Assembly: GCA_026874595.1 (NCBI GenBank)
Contig: CM049307.1
Location: 5,481,579 to 5,545,578, forward strand
Length of the DNA stretch: 64,000 nucleotides
Source of the DNA: Sipunculus nudus
Taxonomy: Eukaryota; Annelida; Sipuncula; Golfingiida; Sipunculidae
Reading direction: 5' to 3'
This document shows, piece after piece, positions 31,916 to 44,961 of this stretch. The position numbers and the translations under genes are program-made. The notes under the pieces are model-generated. The model was not told the DNA's origin, searched no databases, and was given only the letters and a program-made list of their open reading frames with translations. The stretch's first letter is position 1. Each line of letters opens with the position of its first letter.

Positions 31916-34900
31916 AAAAAGATTTTTTTGCAGATGCTATGATTTCATACCTGTTCCTCAGCGCATTTGTTTTCGGAGAACTCCTCTGAGACCCTTGGAC
32001 CAATCTTTCCGTAACTCAGCATAATTATTCGCTCACTTGTAAACTATTGCATAACAACAACACCTGCAGTCTTTATCGTGCAGTATGAATCTGAGGGTCT
32101 AAGTGATAACAGCCCATATTCTCAGGAGTGGTTCAATGAATGGGGCTGAAATTGTGCATGTACATAGATCTCTCCATCTCATGTTCGAGACTGGTGGCGC
32201 CACCTACGATCATTTTTCCCTTGGCGCCCACCCATGCGTTTGTCGTCTGTTCGTATGTTCGACTCCGTGATTGGTTGATGTATTGGGCTGGAATTGTGCA
32301 TGTTCATAGATCTCGGATACTTCCATCTTGTACTCAAAACATTGGGACATCTGTGAGTGTTATGGTATCCATCCATGCGTTTGCTTTGGATGCAAATCAC
32401 TCCTATCTCAGGAGTGGTTCAGTTCAATGGATTGGTCTGAAATTTGGCCTGTCCATACATCGTGGAGAGTTTTCTGGTTGACCAGACAGGTGGCGCCGCC
32501 TATCTCGAGTGGTTTTGGGTAAAAATGAATTCGACCGAGGAGTTCCGAGTGGTCCGGGTCCATGTGGTCCGTCATGTTTGTATACAGTGGTTACCTCGAA
32601 GCCGCTGAAGTAGCGTCTCGTGTGCACAGGCAATCACAGGGTCCTATGATTGCTTCAATAAATCTTGACCCTTTGCGGAGATTGAGATTTTGGATACCTC
32701 CACCTTTTACACAAGCCTGGTGATGCCACCTACAATTGTTTTCGCATAGCGTAGATCCATCATAGACCAGACAGGTGGTGCCACCTACCTTGTTGGTTTC
32801 GTAGAATATATTGCCTTTTTCTCAGGAGTGGTTTGATGTATTCATCTTAAAATTTGCATGTCCATGGATCTTGGATTGTTTTATCTTGTACACACGACTG
32901 CTTTGGCCACCTATAATCAGTTTCATATCGTATCCATCTGTAGATCTGTTTTTGGTGAAACTTGCACAGATGAAGAGTCCAGGCATATCCAGGTATATAT
33001 CCTTATGCATTGTATATGATCAAGCAAATTTTGAGGAAAATTGGCTTAACCAATTTTTCAGAATCATGTCAGACAAATTGGGGGCCCTTTGCCATTAAAT
33101 TCAGACACAACGGGTAGCTTTTCTCAGAAAAGGTTCCTGAACATGCACTTTATAAGCACATATATATTGATCTTGATAAAAGCATGACATTGGTTAATTA
33201 AGGGATGTTATCTAAATTTTTGACGATTTTTTTGTCAGTTTTTCACAGCAAATTAACATTAAATCACGAAAGAGTATTTAAAGCCCTTTTTCACAGACAC
33301 CTTTATTTGATTAATTTGAAAGAGTGTGCATCCTCCCCAGGCAGATATATTCCTCTCATGCAAACTTTGGGCCAAATTTGGTCAACCAGTTCTTCAGAAT
33401 CATTGTAGACAATTTTAAGGGATATTGATATTAGGAAGGTATTTGCGCCTCAATGTGAATTTAGCCAATTGCTACACCTGGCCAGGCATTGCTCTTTATC
33501 TATATGATGAATATTGTGTTTGCTTGTCACCAGGTTGTAGGTCTTTCATGTGACGATTTTCTTCAGATATAGCTCGGTTGACTGAAATCAGCTGAGGTAT
33601 ACAATGGCGCTCCGTCAGGTTGTCCCAGCGGTAGCAAGGCACAGTTAGTAAGCGCTGGACCTAGAAACTTCTTACTGAACTTCTAAAATCTCCTTGGATA
33701 CATGAAATTTTGTGTCACTGCCAGGATCCGTAGCCTTAGCAAAGTCTGAGCGGGGGGGGGGGGGGGGGGGGGGCAGACGGTCAAATGACAGCAGTTGTCC
33801 CAGTTTTCCAGCTCATGTGTCCTGAAATATTGTACATTTATTGATCTTGACTAATTTGATCAGTTGCTGAAGGCTGTGGCCCCACACGTATTTAATGTTC
33901 CTGTGAGCTTATGCGTCCGTCGATCGTTGTCTTATGTTTACCCATACTCTCTCGAAAACGGCAGGGGCTAGCATCAAATTTAATGCAAAAAAAAATAGTC
34001 TTCTAAAAAACTATCGGATTTCGCTTATTTTTTTGGCTAACTGCATTTTCTTAGACTTTATATAGGGGAAAAAGCTAAAACAGACTAAAAATCTTCTTCT
34101 TCGAAACTGCTCAGCCAAATTGTCCAATATTTCACAGAAATTATTCCTGGAACAATCTCAGGTTTGTTCGAATGGTTCAAGTTCGGTGATTTAGGCCGAG
34201 TTACAGTTATTTGAACTAAGTCATCTGCCCAAAAAGCATACTAAAATTACAATCTTTGAAACGGCTGGAACTATCATCACCAAATTGTATGGCCATGTTG
34301 GTCACATGAGTCTAATCTGAAATTTAGGTATCGGTGTCGCCACCGGCATTGACCTTTTTTGAACGGGGGTCATCGGTTATCAGAACATTAACCAATAATT
34401 TTCAGGAAGAGCAGGAGCTAACATCCCCAAATTTTAAACAAAAATCAGTCGCATATCAAATGTTGTGGGATGCAGCTTTTTTGGTACCACCTGTATCAGT
34501 TTACATTTTAAGGGGAAAAAGCTTGAAAACCTTTGAAAATCTTTTTCTCCGGGACTTTTCAGCCAAATTGTCCTATATATCTTACAGAAATGATTCCCAT
34601 AACAATACCTTTCAAGTTTGTTCGAATGGCCCTAGTTCGGTGGTATTTGGCCGAGTTACAGGAAGTTGAACTAAGTCATCTGTCCAAAAAAGCATACTAA
34701 AATTGCAATCTCAGAAAAAATTGCTGGAGCAATTATCACCAAGTTTATGCCAATGTTGGTCACATGAGTCATATCAAATGTACTGGGATACAGCTTTATC
34801 TGTCGCATCCTGTATCATTTTACATTTACGCCGAAAAAGCTTGTAAAACATTGAAAATCTTCTTATCCGAAATCATTGAGCCTAATTGTTCAATATTTCA

Positions 34901-36528
34901 CAAAAAATAATCCAAGGGATATGTGCTCTCAAGTTTGTTGGATTGGTCTCAGTTTGGCTAATCTTGGCTGAGTTACAGGGATTTGAAATAAGTCATTTGG
35001 CCAAACTAACATAAGAATCTCAGAAACGACAGGAGCTAGCATCAGTAGGTTTTATGCAAATGTTACAACATGACTCTTGTTTGAAATTGAGGTTTTATGG
35101 TGCCATCTTCATCAACCTGTTTATTTTATGGACAAAAACCTTGTAATTTTAGCCTCTTTCAGCTTATAAATGTTTCATGATGAACCCCTCAACCTGAATG
35201 GTTTTAGTTTTCACAGGTATTGTTATAAGTTCTCTCAATTTTATAGGAAAAGATTCGGTTTATTGATTTTTGGTAGAGTCATAGAAAGCTGAAGTTACTC
35301 TTGTAGCCATTATTAAGTCTTTATCAAATTTAGGGCTGCAATAGTCTTCTTCTACAAAAATGTTGTTTCAATTGTAACTTCTGTAACATTGCACAAAAAT
35401 GATTTTTAGGTGGCCTTTGTTCAAGGTTACTTGAATGATTTTTGGCAGAATTATTGGACCTTTAACAATGAAAGGACTGCATCTTTAATTATTCTAAACA
35501 TTTTGATAAACAGTCATATGTCAGCATGAAAAAAAATGATTGTCTGTATCTATAAATAGCTTGGCAGGCTGCCAGCGGTTTAAGATATGGCAACAGGCCA
35601 AAGGTCAGTCTGGGTCTATTTATAGCTTTGGCAGACTGCCAACTGTGTCAGGTTATACAAAAGGTCAAGAGTACTCTCAGGGCAGCCAGGCACAGGTCAA
35701 GGGTTCAAGAGTGCACACTGAGTTTGCCAGGGGGTCATAAGGTCAGTTCAGCTCCATTTCCTCAAGGCTGCATGTGATCACCTCATGGGTGCCATGCCCC
35801 TTAAGGCTGCATGTGGACACATCATTGGTGCCATTACCTTCAAGGCTGCATGTTGACACCTCATGGTTTTTTTCATGAACCAGACAGGTGGCGCGACTTA
35901 CCTTTCCGTTTTCGTAGAATAAATTAGTGCCCTTTTCTCAGGAGTGATTCGTAGTATTGGCCTGAAATTGTGCATATTCATAGATCTTGGACTTCTCCAT
36001 CTTATACCAAAGACTGGTGGCGCCATCTGCAATCATTTTTTCGTGGCGTCCATCCGTACATGTGCTTTGGGTGTAAATTGCTTATATCTCAGGAGTGGGT
36101 CAAGGTATTGGTCTGAAATTGGGCATGTTCTTCCTTATTGGAAACCTTTTTCGTAAACCAGACATGTGGCGCCACTTACCCTTCAGGATTTTGTAGTATA
36201 AATTAATGCCCTTTTCTCAGGAGAGATTTTCAGTATTGGCATGAAATTGTGCAAATCCATAGATCTTGGACTCCTCTATCTTGTACCCAAGACTGGTTGT
36301 GCCACTTACAATAATTTTTGTTTCGTGTGCATCCATGACATATTTCAGCAGTGACGTTTGTGTAATTTGTGCACATGCATGTACTCGGGTTCAAAATGTT
36401 CAGTGTTTGAATTGTACAATATACATGTCACACATGTACTGGAAAAGTAACGGTTCAACATGGAAGCATTATACCTGATGTATATCCCATTGCACAAGTA
36501 CGGATTAGCCTTAGGCCTGTAGGCCTTG
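31916..36528 (+). repeat. composite repeat E2 with a family C-type head
   Basis: The head is family C-like (GTATCCGCCGAAAAAGATTTT...GCAGATGCTATG, then CTCCTCTGAGACCC). The body follows E1 block by block. It ends AGGCCTGTAGGCCTTG|TTT, a short hairpin plus T run. A 22-bp G run lies at 33752-33773. 33100-33900 includes a patch without a matching E1 block. All open frames here are short repeat translations. Confidence 0.6.
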
Positions 36529-36594
36529 TTTCCTATTTTTAACATATTTACCCTTTGCCAAATTACATCAATGGTATCTGTTTCTCGTTTTATT

Positions 36595-36671
36595 AGCTCA
36601 GCTGACTTTCAGTCATGCTGGGCTATAGCGATGGGTCTTTGCCCGTCGTCCTTCCGTCTGTCCGTCCGGCC
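36595..36671 (+). repeat. family A 5' fragment (A6 head duplicate)
   Basis: Seventy-seven bases nearly identical to the first bases of A4 (AGCTCAGCTGACTTTCAG ... GTCCGTCCGGCCG), stopping abruptly. About 236 bp of unrelated AT-rich sequence follows before the next head at 36908. Confidence 0.8.
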
Positions 36672-36907
36672 GAAAGGTATTATAAAAACATGAATCAAAT
36701 AACACATATATTTTAATATAGCTTGCTATAGTTTATGAATCATATCAGTCAGTTTATTCAAGCACATGGAAAAATCACAGGATTCCAGGCACCATGGATA
36801 GGTAACTAATTAAAAAAAAAACAAATCCTAAATGAGTCCAGCAGAACAGCTACTGGTAACAAATATATAAAACATACTATTAAGGTTTATAAAAAATATT
36901 GAATTTT

Positions 36908-39011
36908 TAGCTAAGCTGACTTTCAGTCAGCGATGGGTCTTTGTCCGTCGTCTGTCCGGCCGGCCAGCCGGCCGTCCGTCCGTTAGCAGGGCACAAATCG
37001 TAACCGTAGGGGCTAGGCCCATGAACCCTATGCAGTCTTAGAGGTTCTAAAAAGATCTCCTTGCAAACCTGAAATTAGGTCACTGCGACCTATATTCTCG
37101 AAGTTATGGGGTGTGTTTGCACCCCCCAGAAATAATTCTTTTAGCCAAAATTTTCATCCCAAACCTTCCATCTTTCACATACAGCTCACCTACCAACAGG
37201 GGAAGAACCATAATTATTTTGAGGTCACAAGGTCAAAGGTCAAGGTCACAGAACCAACTTCTTTGAAAAGCCTGTGGATGCATTTCAAGCCACACCTTTC
37301 ATCCCAATTCTTTGATCTTTCACATATAGTTCACCTACTAAGTGGGACAAGAATCCTATAGATGTTGAGGTCACAAGGTCAAAGGTCAGGGTCACAGGAT
37401 CCACTTCTTTGAAAAGGTTGTTGACACATTTCAAACTAGACCTTTCCTTCCAAACCTTTCAGCACTGATATCGCTTCTCTGCCAACATGGGAAAAGACCT
37501 GTTGATTTTGAGGTCAAAGGTCAAGTTCACAGCACCCTCTTCTTGCATGGAGTCATTTTCAGGCAAACTTTTCAATCTGTACTTTCCATCTGTCATATAT
37601 GGCTTACCTACCAATAGGGGAAGGAGCCTATTGAAGTTGAGTTCAAAAGGTCAAAGGTCAAGGCCACAATATTGTTCTAAATGCTTGTGAACATATTTCA
37701 AGTGAAACTGTTCAACCCAAACCTTCAGTCTTTCACATATGCCACATCTATGCATCACTCAATGTGATTCAAACTTCATATTTATGGGTCTTTTTGCATG
37801 AAGCTCATGGAGTGATAAGGATATATCAATAGTGCATAACAAAAACACTGTTGCCGGAATGCTTTGGCCAGGCATTAAGACTATGAGAGTTAAGTGTTAA
37901 GGTTTAGCTACTGATTTATAAAATGATGGGAACATTTTGCAGTTTATATCATGGAATCATAGCAATAAACTTAGTTTTCTAGATATCTGAATATTTTTAT
38001 ACAAATCATCAGATATACCAGCAAGTGTTTGTTCTGATAATATGTGGGTCTGTACCTGGATTTAGGATGGCTTTATTTGATTACAAGACTCTTAGTGATG
38101 CTTTCTGCATTTCTTTTCTTTTAGGTTTTGCAGTTTACCTACCATGCTGACCCCATTGAATAGCAAGCTGATAATTAAAACAAATTGGACTTGCACTTTT
38201 TACATTTGCATGTTCATAAATCTGATATGAGAGCTCTCCAACCTGATCATGCCTTTTGAATTGTTTTGGACATTCATAACTGTTACATTCTTTGGAGCAA
38301 TTGCTACAAGTTTAGTGTCTTATTGGAGGATGTGTGATATCAAATGTCAGACTTGTCAGAAAACCATTATGTCTGCCAGGTAGCCATTTTAGAAATCTTT
38401 TTGCCAGGGCAGTTTCTGTGATTTTTTATGATGTTTGGTCCCTTTTAGAGGATGTTTGTTGTTCAATTTCCGACCTGTCAGAAATCCAATATGGCCACCA
38501 GGAAGCCATCTTTAAATTCCTTTAGAACATATTATCTCAAGAACTATTAAAGTGAATGCAGTGGGATGTATATTAATGTAATCTTGCATTAGGTCAAAGA
38601 TTTCTTAATAAATATGACCATCATTTATGAAAGCTCAGTACAGTTGGCTTGTATTGAATAAAAATTAATATGGAAGCACCCGTTTCACAATAATTCTTGC
38701 ATGGATTTCCTTGATCTTTTGCTATATTTTGATCTGATATGTGGCCTGTGTGGTATTCCTTTTGAGACTGACAGGTATCGAGCAAGCTGTGGGATTAGTT
38801 CCTGACAGCTCAACAACCATACATTTTGCCTCAGGCCATCATTCACTATGTTTTAACCAGATATATATGATAAGAATTTATGGCAACGTAGAAAGTTTAA
38901 ACAAAATTGGCATATAGGTTCTGCAACAATTTTACTAGAAGTTGTGAATCGCAGCCCATGATGTCGCAGGTCATGCTTGGCAGCTGAGCGTCATGACCCA
39001 TGGGTCATTTG
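36908..39011 (+). mobile_element. family A element A6, close sister of A4
   Basis: Collinear with 14022-16684 and near-identical over long blocks (e.g. 37093-37400 against 14222-14530). It lacks the piggyBac-like MITE of A4 and about 330 bp upstream of it. It ends CAGCTGAGCGTCATGACCCATGGGTC then ATTTG|TTT. It carries the same AGGTCA-rich units. The 82-codon frame common to both copies (14242 and 37113) is repeat text. Confidence 0.82.
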
Positions 39012-39101
39012 TTTCGTATGGTGTCCAGTAACCTGGTGTGTTTATTGATCATGACTAGAACTGGTGGCGCCACTTGTATTTTCCATTTGTGAAGCATTTT
39101 T

Positions 39102-39760
39102 AGCTCAGCTGTTAAAAGTGAACTTAGCTATAGCGATGGTACTTTGTCCGTTGGCCGACCGTCCGTCCGTCTGTCCGTCCGTTAAACTGGCACGTTTTAA
39201 AACCGTTGGACTTTCGAATCCGAAATTTTGCATACAGTTAAATGTCTCCAAAATCTCCTGCCATATCGAAACTTTAGTCACTACGACCTCATTCCTTCGA
39301 GATATCAAGGAAAAACCTCAATTTCTCATTAAAAACCATTGTTAAACTTTAAGACTACCTAATACCAAACCACTGATTTTTTTTTATCATATTTAATAAA
39401 AATATTCCTCTATATATTTTCTATGTACATACCAGAAATAAGGTCAGTAATGTGTAATTTCTTGAAGTTATGGGCCCGAAATAATGCCGTTTGTAAAAAA
39501 AAACAGGACAGATATTTAGTCACTTAACATGAGAAATGTTAAAGCAAGAGACTTCAGTTGTATACCCAAAATTATATTAGAATTTTGAATTTTAAGTTTT
39601 TAGCATAAATATAAAATCAGTACCTTAAATTTTGCCTTATTTGGCCATCGCACGTTTATTCCCTGAATGCATTGTTGGTTTAAGTTTCATATCATGCACA
39701 CGTAATTCTGAAATTTGAAAAGAATGGGCCAAAAACTGTAGCTTTTATTAAATGTCTTTA
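39102..39760 (+). repeat. family A element A7, 3' end not found
   Basis: Head AGCTCAGCTGTTAAAAGTG and the block GTCCGTCCGTCTGTCCGTCC, TTAAACTGGCACGTTTTAAAACC as in A2 and A3. The interior matches A3 up to about 39.7 kb, after which no recognised 3' terminus is seen. Confidence 0.55.
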
Positions 39761-40799
39761 TGAGTAATGCTTACACCTTGACTATACTGAAGCCCCTCTT
39801 CAGTCACCTGTATGCCGATCACCCTTGTTGACCTTATAGGCTACACGCATGAAGCGGGGCATACTGGGCAGTCAGCCAGCTCTTGGCTGGCCACAAAGAG
39901 ATGGTCCTAGGTGGTGGAACCCCCCTCCTCAAGTAGTTGTTCCGTCCAACAACATAACAATAAACAATTATGAAATAAATTTTTATTGGTTTATAATAAC
40001 ATCTTAAAGAAAAATTAATGGAAAAGGAACCAATAGTTAATGAGTAACAGGGAATTACCTTGCAATGACTGATGTTATGTAGATCTTGTATGGATGGCCC
40101 AAAATGTATTCCATAATAAAACCATGCAGTCACCTTTGGGTATCTTTCATTTAAATTTAATAATAAAAAAAAAATAAAATAAAATTGTTCCTTACTATTA
40201 GATATTATATGAAGGAAAATAATGTTAGACAAGGATGCAGTTCATTATATTTAATTAATCTAAATTTCCAGATCTTTTTCCAAGTGTTTCAGTTTGTTGT
40301 TTTATATTTATTGCAAAAATTTAAAAAATAATTATAATATTTCAAAAATTTAAAATATTGCTTAGACAAGTTCTCATAAAATATGTCAATATGTTTGACT
40401 AATGATATTAAGACTCATTTCATATGATACTATGTAAATAATCAAATTTATATTACTTATTCCTTTATTTCAGTTAAAAAATTAAACATGCCCATTTGCA
40501 GTTTTCTTCTTGTAGAATTCATTGGGTTATTTTTACACATGTATTAATTTCATAGCTGAGATTACTTATCATTTTTTTCTGATACATGTATTTAAAAAAA
40601 TAAAAATATTTTCAAATGTGATAAAAAATCAGATCTTAGACAAGTTCTCATTCAGAATGAAGTCGTAATGTTAATAATTGTCACAAAACTCTTGCTATGT
40701 TAAGTGTATAGATTGATGTGAAAGTATTCAAAAGTGAATATAGTATTTTTTTTAAAATATAAATTAAAGCCATAAATCAAGGTACCTATTATCATTATT
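39761..40799. other. AT-rich stretch, no gene supported
   Basis: Strongly AT-rich and apparently unique. A 132-codon frame on the minus strand (39834-40232) is hydrophobic because of base composition and matches no family I know. Confidence 0.5.
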
Positions 40800-42534
40800 G
40801 TATCCGCCAAAACAGAGTTTTGCGGATACTATGTTTTCAGCTGCACGCCGCCGCCGCCGTTGCGTAGGTGTCCGGAGAACTCCTCCGTAACCGCTGGGCG
40901 GAATTTTACGAAACCCGGGATTATGTTCGGGTCACATGTGAACTGCTGCGCCCCGATTTTGTTTTGACCTCTGACCTTTCCTCTGCGCTCTGCGTCCGTT
41001 TGTGCGTCTGTTTCCACACATAAACCCACATATCTCGGGAACCGTTTGACCGATCAGGAAAATTTTTTTACACAAATGTAGCCCTTGGAGAGCTTTATAA
41101 CATACATAAAAAATGGTGGCGCCACCTGCAACCATGTTTGCACAGTGTCCATCTGTTCGTCTGCCTTGGGTAAAAATCACTCATATCTCTGCAGTGACTA
41201 GACTAATTCACCTGAAATTCGGCATGCGTAAACATCCTGGATAGCTTTTCTGATTTTATGACAGGTGGCGCCACCTACATTCACGTTTACGCTGCAGACA
41301 TCCAAGCTCATATCTCGGGAACCGTTTGACCGATCAGGAAAATTTTTTTGCACAAATGTAGCCCTTGGAGAGCTTTATAACATTCACAAAAAATGGTGGC
41401 GCCACCTGCAACCATGTTTGCACAGTGTCCATCTGTTCGTCTGCCTTGGGTTAAAATCACTCATATCTCTGCAGTGACTTGACTTATTCACCTGAAATTT
41501 GGCATGCGTACACATCCTGGATAGCTTTTCTGATTTTATGACAGGTGGCGCCACCTACATTCACGTTTACGCTGCAGACATCCAAGCTCATATCTTGGGA
41601 ACCGTTTGACCGATCAGGAAAATTTTTTTGCACAAATGTAGCCCTTGGAGAGCATTATAACATACACAAAAAATGGTGGCGCCACCTGCAACCATGTTTG
41701 CACAGTGTCCATCTGTTCGTCTGCCTTGGATTAAAATCACTCATATCTCTGCAGTGACTATACTAATTCACCTGAAATTCGGCATGCCTAAACATCCTGG
41801 ATAGCTTTTCTGATTTTATGACAGGTGGCGCCACCTACATTCACGTTAACACTGCAGACATCCAAGCTCATATCTCGGGAACCGTTTGACCCATTGGGCC
41901 AAAATTTTGCATGTGTATAGATCTCACATAGCTCTTCATCATACACAAAACTGGTGGCGCCACCTGCAGCCATTTTTGCACAGCTCCTGTCTGTTTGTCT
42001 GCCATTGGATAAAATCACTCATATCTCGGCAGTGGTTGAACATATCTGCCTAAAATTTTGCAGGTTTATACATCCCCGACAGCTCTCTTGATTTTATGAC
42101 AGGTGGCGCCACCTGCATTCTAGTTTATGCAGCAGACATCCAAGCTCATATCTTGGGAACCGTTTGACCGATTGGGCCAAAGTTTTGCATGTGTATAGTT
42201 CTCACATAGCTCTTTATCATACGCAAAACTGGTGGCGTCACCTGCAACCATTTTTGCTCAGCGTCCATCTGTTTGTCTGCCACGTGCTAAAATCACTCAT
42301 ATACATGTAGTGGTTTGACTTATCTGCCTTAAATTTTTCATATGTATACCACTTGGACGGCTTTCTGGATTTTGTGGTATGGGGGGCAACCTACATACAC
42401 AATTTGGCTGCAGACATCCATGCTAATATGCAACACTCAATTTTCCCTTGCCACTCAATCCATGCCTCACTTCACACGTTCCACTCTGATTTAGGCGGAT
42501 ACACGTAGTCGCTTGTCGACTACCCGTATTCTAG
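40800..42534 (+). mobile_element. family C element C1 (best-preserved copy)
   Basis: The 5' end GTATCCGCCAAAAC-AGA-GTTTTGCGGATAC is a long hairpin, followed by GCCGCCGCCGCCG. At the 3' end are GGCGGATAC (complement of the 5' end), the hairpin GTAGTCG-CTTGT-CGACTAC, a 7-nt spacer and CTAG|TTTAAA. This is close to a textbook Helitron-type 3' end. The interior is a four-unit 280-bp array. No coding capacity. Confidence 0.72.
41015..42160 (+). repeat. 280-bp tandem array with GGTGGCGCCACC palindromes
   Basis: The landmark GACAGGTGGCGCCACCT recurs at 41261, 41541, 41821 and 42099, a period of 278-280 bp. Between these, a second half-unit carries ATGGTGGCGCCACCTGC (41114, 41395, 41675) or CTGGTGGCGCCACC (41953). 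The array is therefore a dimer of ~140-bp monomers, each with one copy of the 12-bp palindrome. Neighbouring units are nearly identical, pointing to recent homogenisation. Confidence 0.93.
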
Positions 42535-44617
42535 TTTAAATTTGTAAAATTTGTACATCCTGGATTCTCAACAATTTTGTTCGACTTAAACCAAATAAAT
42601 ACTCCTCAGGAAGTTCAAACACCACATCTTTACAGGTCCTTTGTAGACATAAAAAAGTAGGTCACTGTGACCCTCATGTGTTTGAGCACCTCAGAAGCTA
42701 AGACTCTGGTTGGTAAAAATAGATCAAATTTTGCTGGAATACTGGATGGATATTCCTTAAAGTTTGTATATTTAATGATTGTACCTTAATCTTAAAATCT
42801 AGGATACCCTGGCTACCACCACTACTATGCTGTTGATGCAGTGAGTCCGATTTCTAAAAAAAATAATAAATATCAGGTATCTTTATGAATCTTGTTTAAA
42901 ATGTGGTCCTGACCATTACTATGAAAGTGAAGTTGGCCCTAATTATAGCCGCTTTTTGTTGAAAATCACATAAGATTTTAAATGTCTAAAGAAAGCTTTT
43001 AGAATCATCCTACTATAATTTGAAGATTTTGGCGTTGTCTAAAAATGATTTTGTTGATCCCATTCCCTGTTGTATCCCAAACTGTCTCAAGAGGCTCGCC
43101 TGGAGCCTGTCCTCGAACCACGAGGTCGCATCCCTGAACCCTGACAGGTTTGTTTCTCCCAGTTCCTCGAAAGTACTCATAGGGGCTGCCATTTTGTGTA
43201 CACACTAAAACCAAGATGGATGGCCCAGTCTCTAATCCTTCTGCTGTGTAGCACCCAATTACTGCCACACTCATTTCATATTATGCCGAAAAATAGAAAT
43301 GTTTCATAAGATAAAAACTGATCAATTAGGGTCATGACCTTTACTTTGAGACTGATCTTGAATGCTTTCTTATTTCTTGAAAATCACATAAAACATTAAA
43401 TATCTCAAGAATCGGTGGATGGATTGTTTCAGAAAAACCAGAATGATTAAAGATCATGGATAGAATGTTAGATCATATGAATAAATAATGAACTTTACCT
43501 TGATTTTAAAGATCGGATCAGCTGAAATCCATGATTTATAGTGATGCCTATCACTCTGGAAGTGTTGGAGGATGTATCGTAAAATTTGATACAGCGATTG
43601 TTTCAACATGGTTTCTATCCCAGAAGAAAAACTGAGGACTTTGACCATGATCTTTAAGGGGGTAATATGCAGAAATATAGATCATGTACAAGGATTTACT
43701 GGAGCAAGACGAATTGAATAAACACTAAACTTAATGGAATTGAACTAAATATTTCAACAGGTCGATGCTTTTTTTTTGTTTCAAGTCTTTGCATTTATGG
43801 TGCAAGATCTAGCTGTTTTATCTCAAAAATCACTGCGTCAATCATTTTAAAATATAGTAGAAATATTGATCATGTGACTGCTATGTGATTTTCACCTGCA
43901 GATGGCATGGGCTTAGGTGTATAGTAGTATAAGCTCAAATGGTATTTTCTGCTTATTTCTAAATTAGTAAGAAAATAATTTAACTTTAGATTTCATATCA
44001 TGATTAAGCGTGTCTTAGAACAAGGGAAACGAGAGTGACTTAGTGGTTTAGTTTAAAATGGCTACTTCATGCAAATACAAATATCAGCAATCACAAATTT
44101 TATAATTTAAGGCATTTGCATACTTTATTTTTCTATTACTTTTGCATCCATATTTCTTGAATACAATCATGAATCATCTTTTGGATAGTATTTTTATTTT
44201 CAGTTTTGATGTTTGTTTTTTTTTACACTTAATCATCGACAATACTTGAGTCTAAATAAGACCTGGCCCTTCTGTCTTTTGTTCTCATCTGCTTAGTTAC
44301 CGTCCCCCATTGCTCACACTAAAAAAACTATGCCATTTGGATAACTAAAACGGAAAAACTTAAATTTAACAAGTATTTTGAATATGAAAGCGGTTATTGC
44401 CAAGGATGGGGATATAATGACACACTGATGCCACACAATTTTTGTAAATATTAATAAGAATATGTGAAGAGATGAAAACATCTTGAAAACGTACACCGAT
44501 CATTATGTTTGCAGGATTGTGTTTTTATAATCCTTTTATTGTAGTTTGATCATTAATGGATGGCTTATATCCTGATCACTTTTGTTGTGTTTATTTCAAC
44601 TCTCATCGTCCATTTTT
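42535..44617. other. non-coding stretch with degraded core fragments
   Basis: No gene is supported. Old copies of the 327-type text occur near 42900 and 43330 (GGGTCATGACCTTTACTTTG). A GC-richer island at 43050-43240 has an 89-codon minus-strand frame without a known domain; a GGTTCGAGGAC box on the minus strand there faintly recalls a polymerase III B box but no A box was found. Confidence 0.45.
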
Positions 44618-44961
44618 AGCTCAGCTAAAATCAACTAATGCTTTTAACTTGATATTCAGGGAGGTCCATGAAAAATCTCCTGGGAAACCTGAAATTAAAT
44701 CTCTGTTACCAATATCCTCCGAGCTCCGAGCTCGTAAGTAGCCCCCAGATTAATTTAAAATTTGATAGAAAACCTCCAGTATCAGAATCACTAATGCATT
44801 GATCACCCTAATTCTTTGCCTTACCTCATTTGGTATATTTTAAGGCTTCTGTACAGTGTCCCGAGGATAACCAGTAAAAAACATATAAATGCATCTAGTG
44901 TCACACTGTCGCCAACACCAAGTAGACATTCAGCTGAGCGTCATGACTCATGGGTCACTTG
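44618..44961 (+). mobile_element. family A element A8 (344 bp, internally deleted)
   Basis: Head AGCTCAGCTAAAATC and tail CAGCTGAGCGTCATGACTCATGGGTCACTTG. The TCCGTC-rich block is missing, so it is a deletion derivative that keeps both termini. Confidence 0.7.

Noticed and set aside
39834-40232. 132-codon hydrophobic frame on the minus strand
   Set aside because: Hydrophobicity follows from AT-rich composition. No start context, splice sites or family motif.
43005-43274. 89-codon minus-strand frame with a GGTTCGA box as a tRNA or SINE
   Set aside because: No matching A box, cloverleaf or tail was found, and the protein frame has no known domain.
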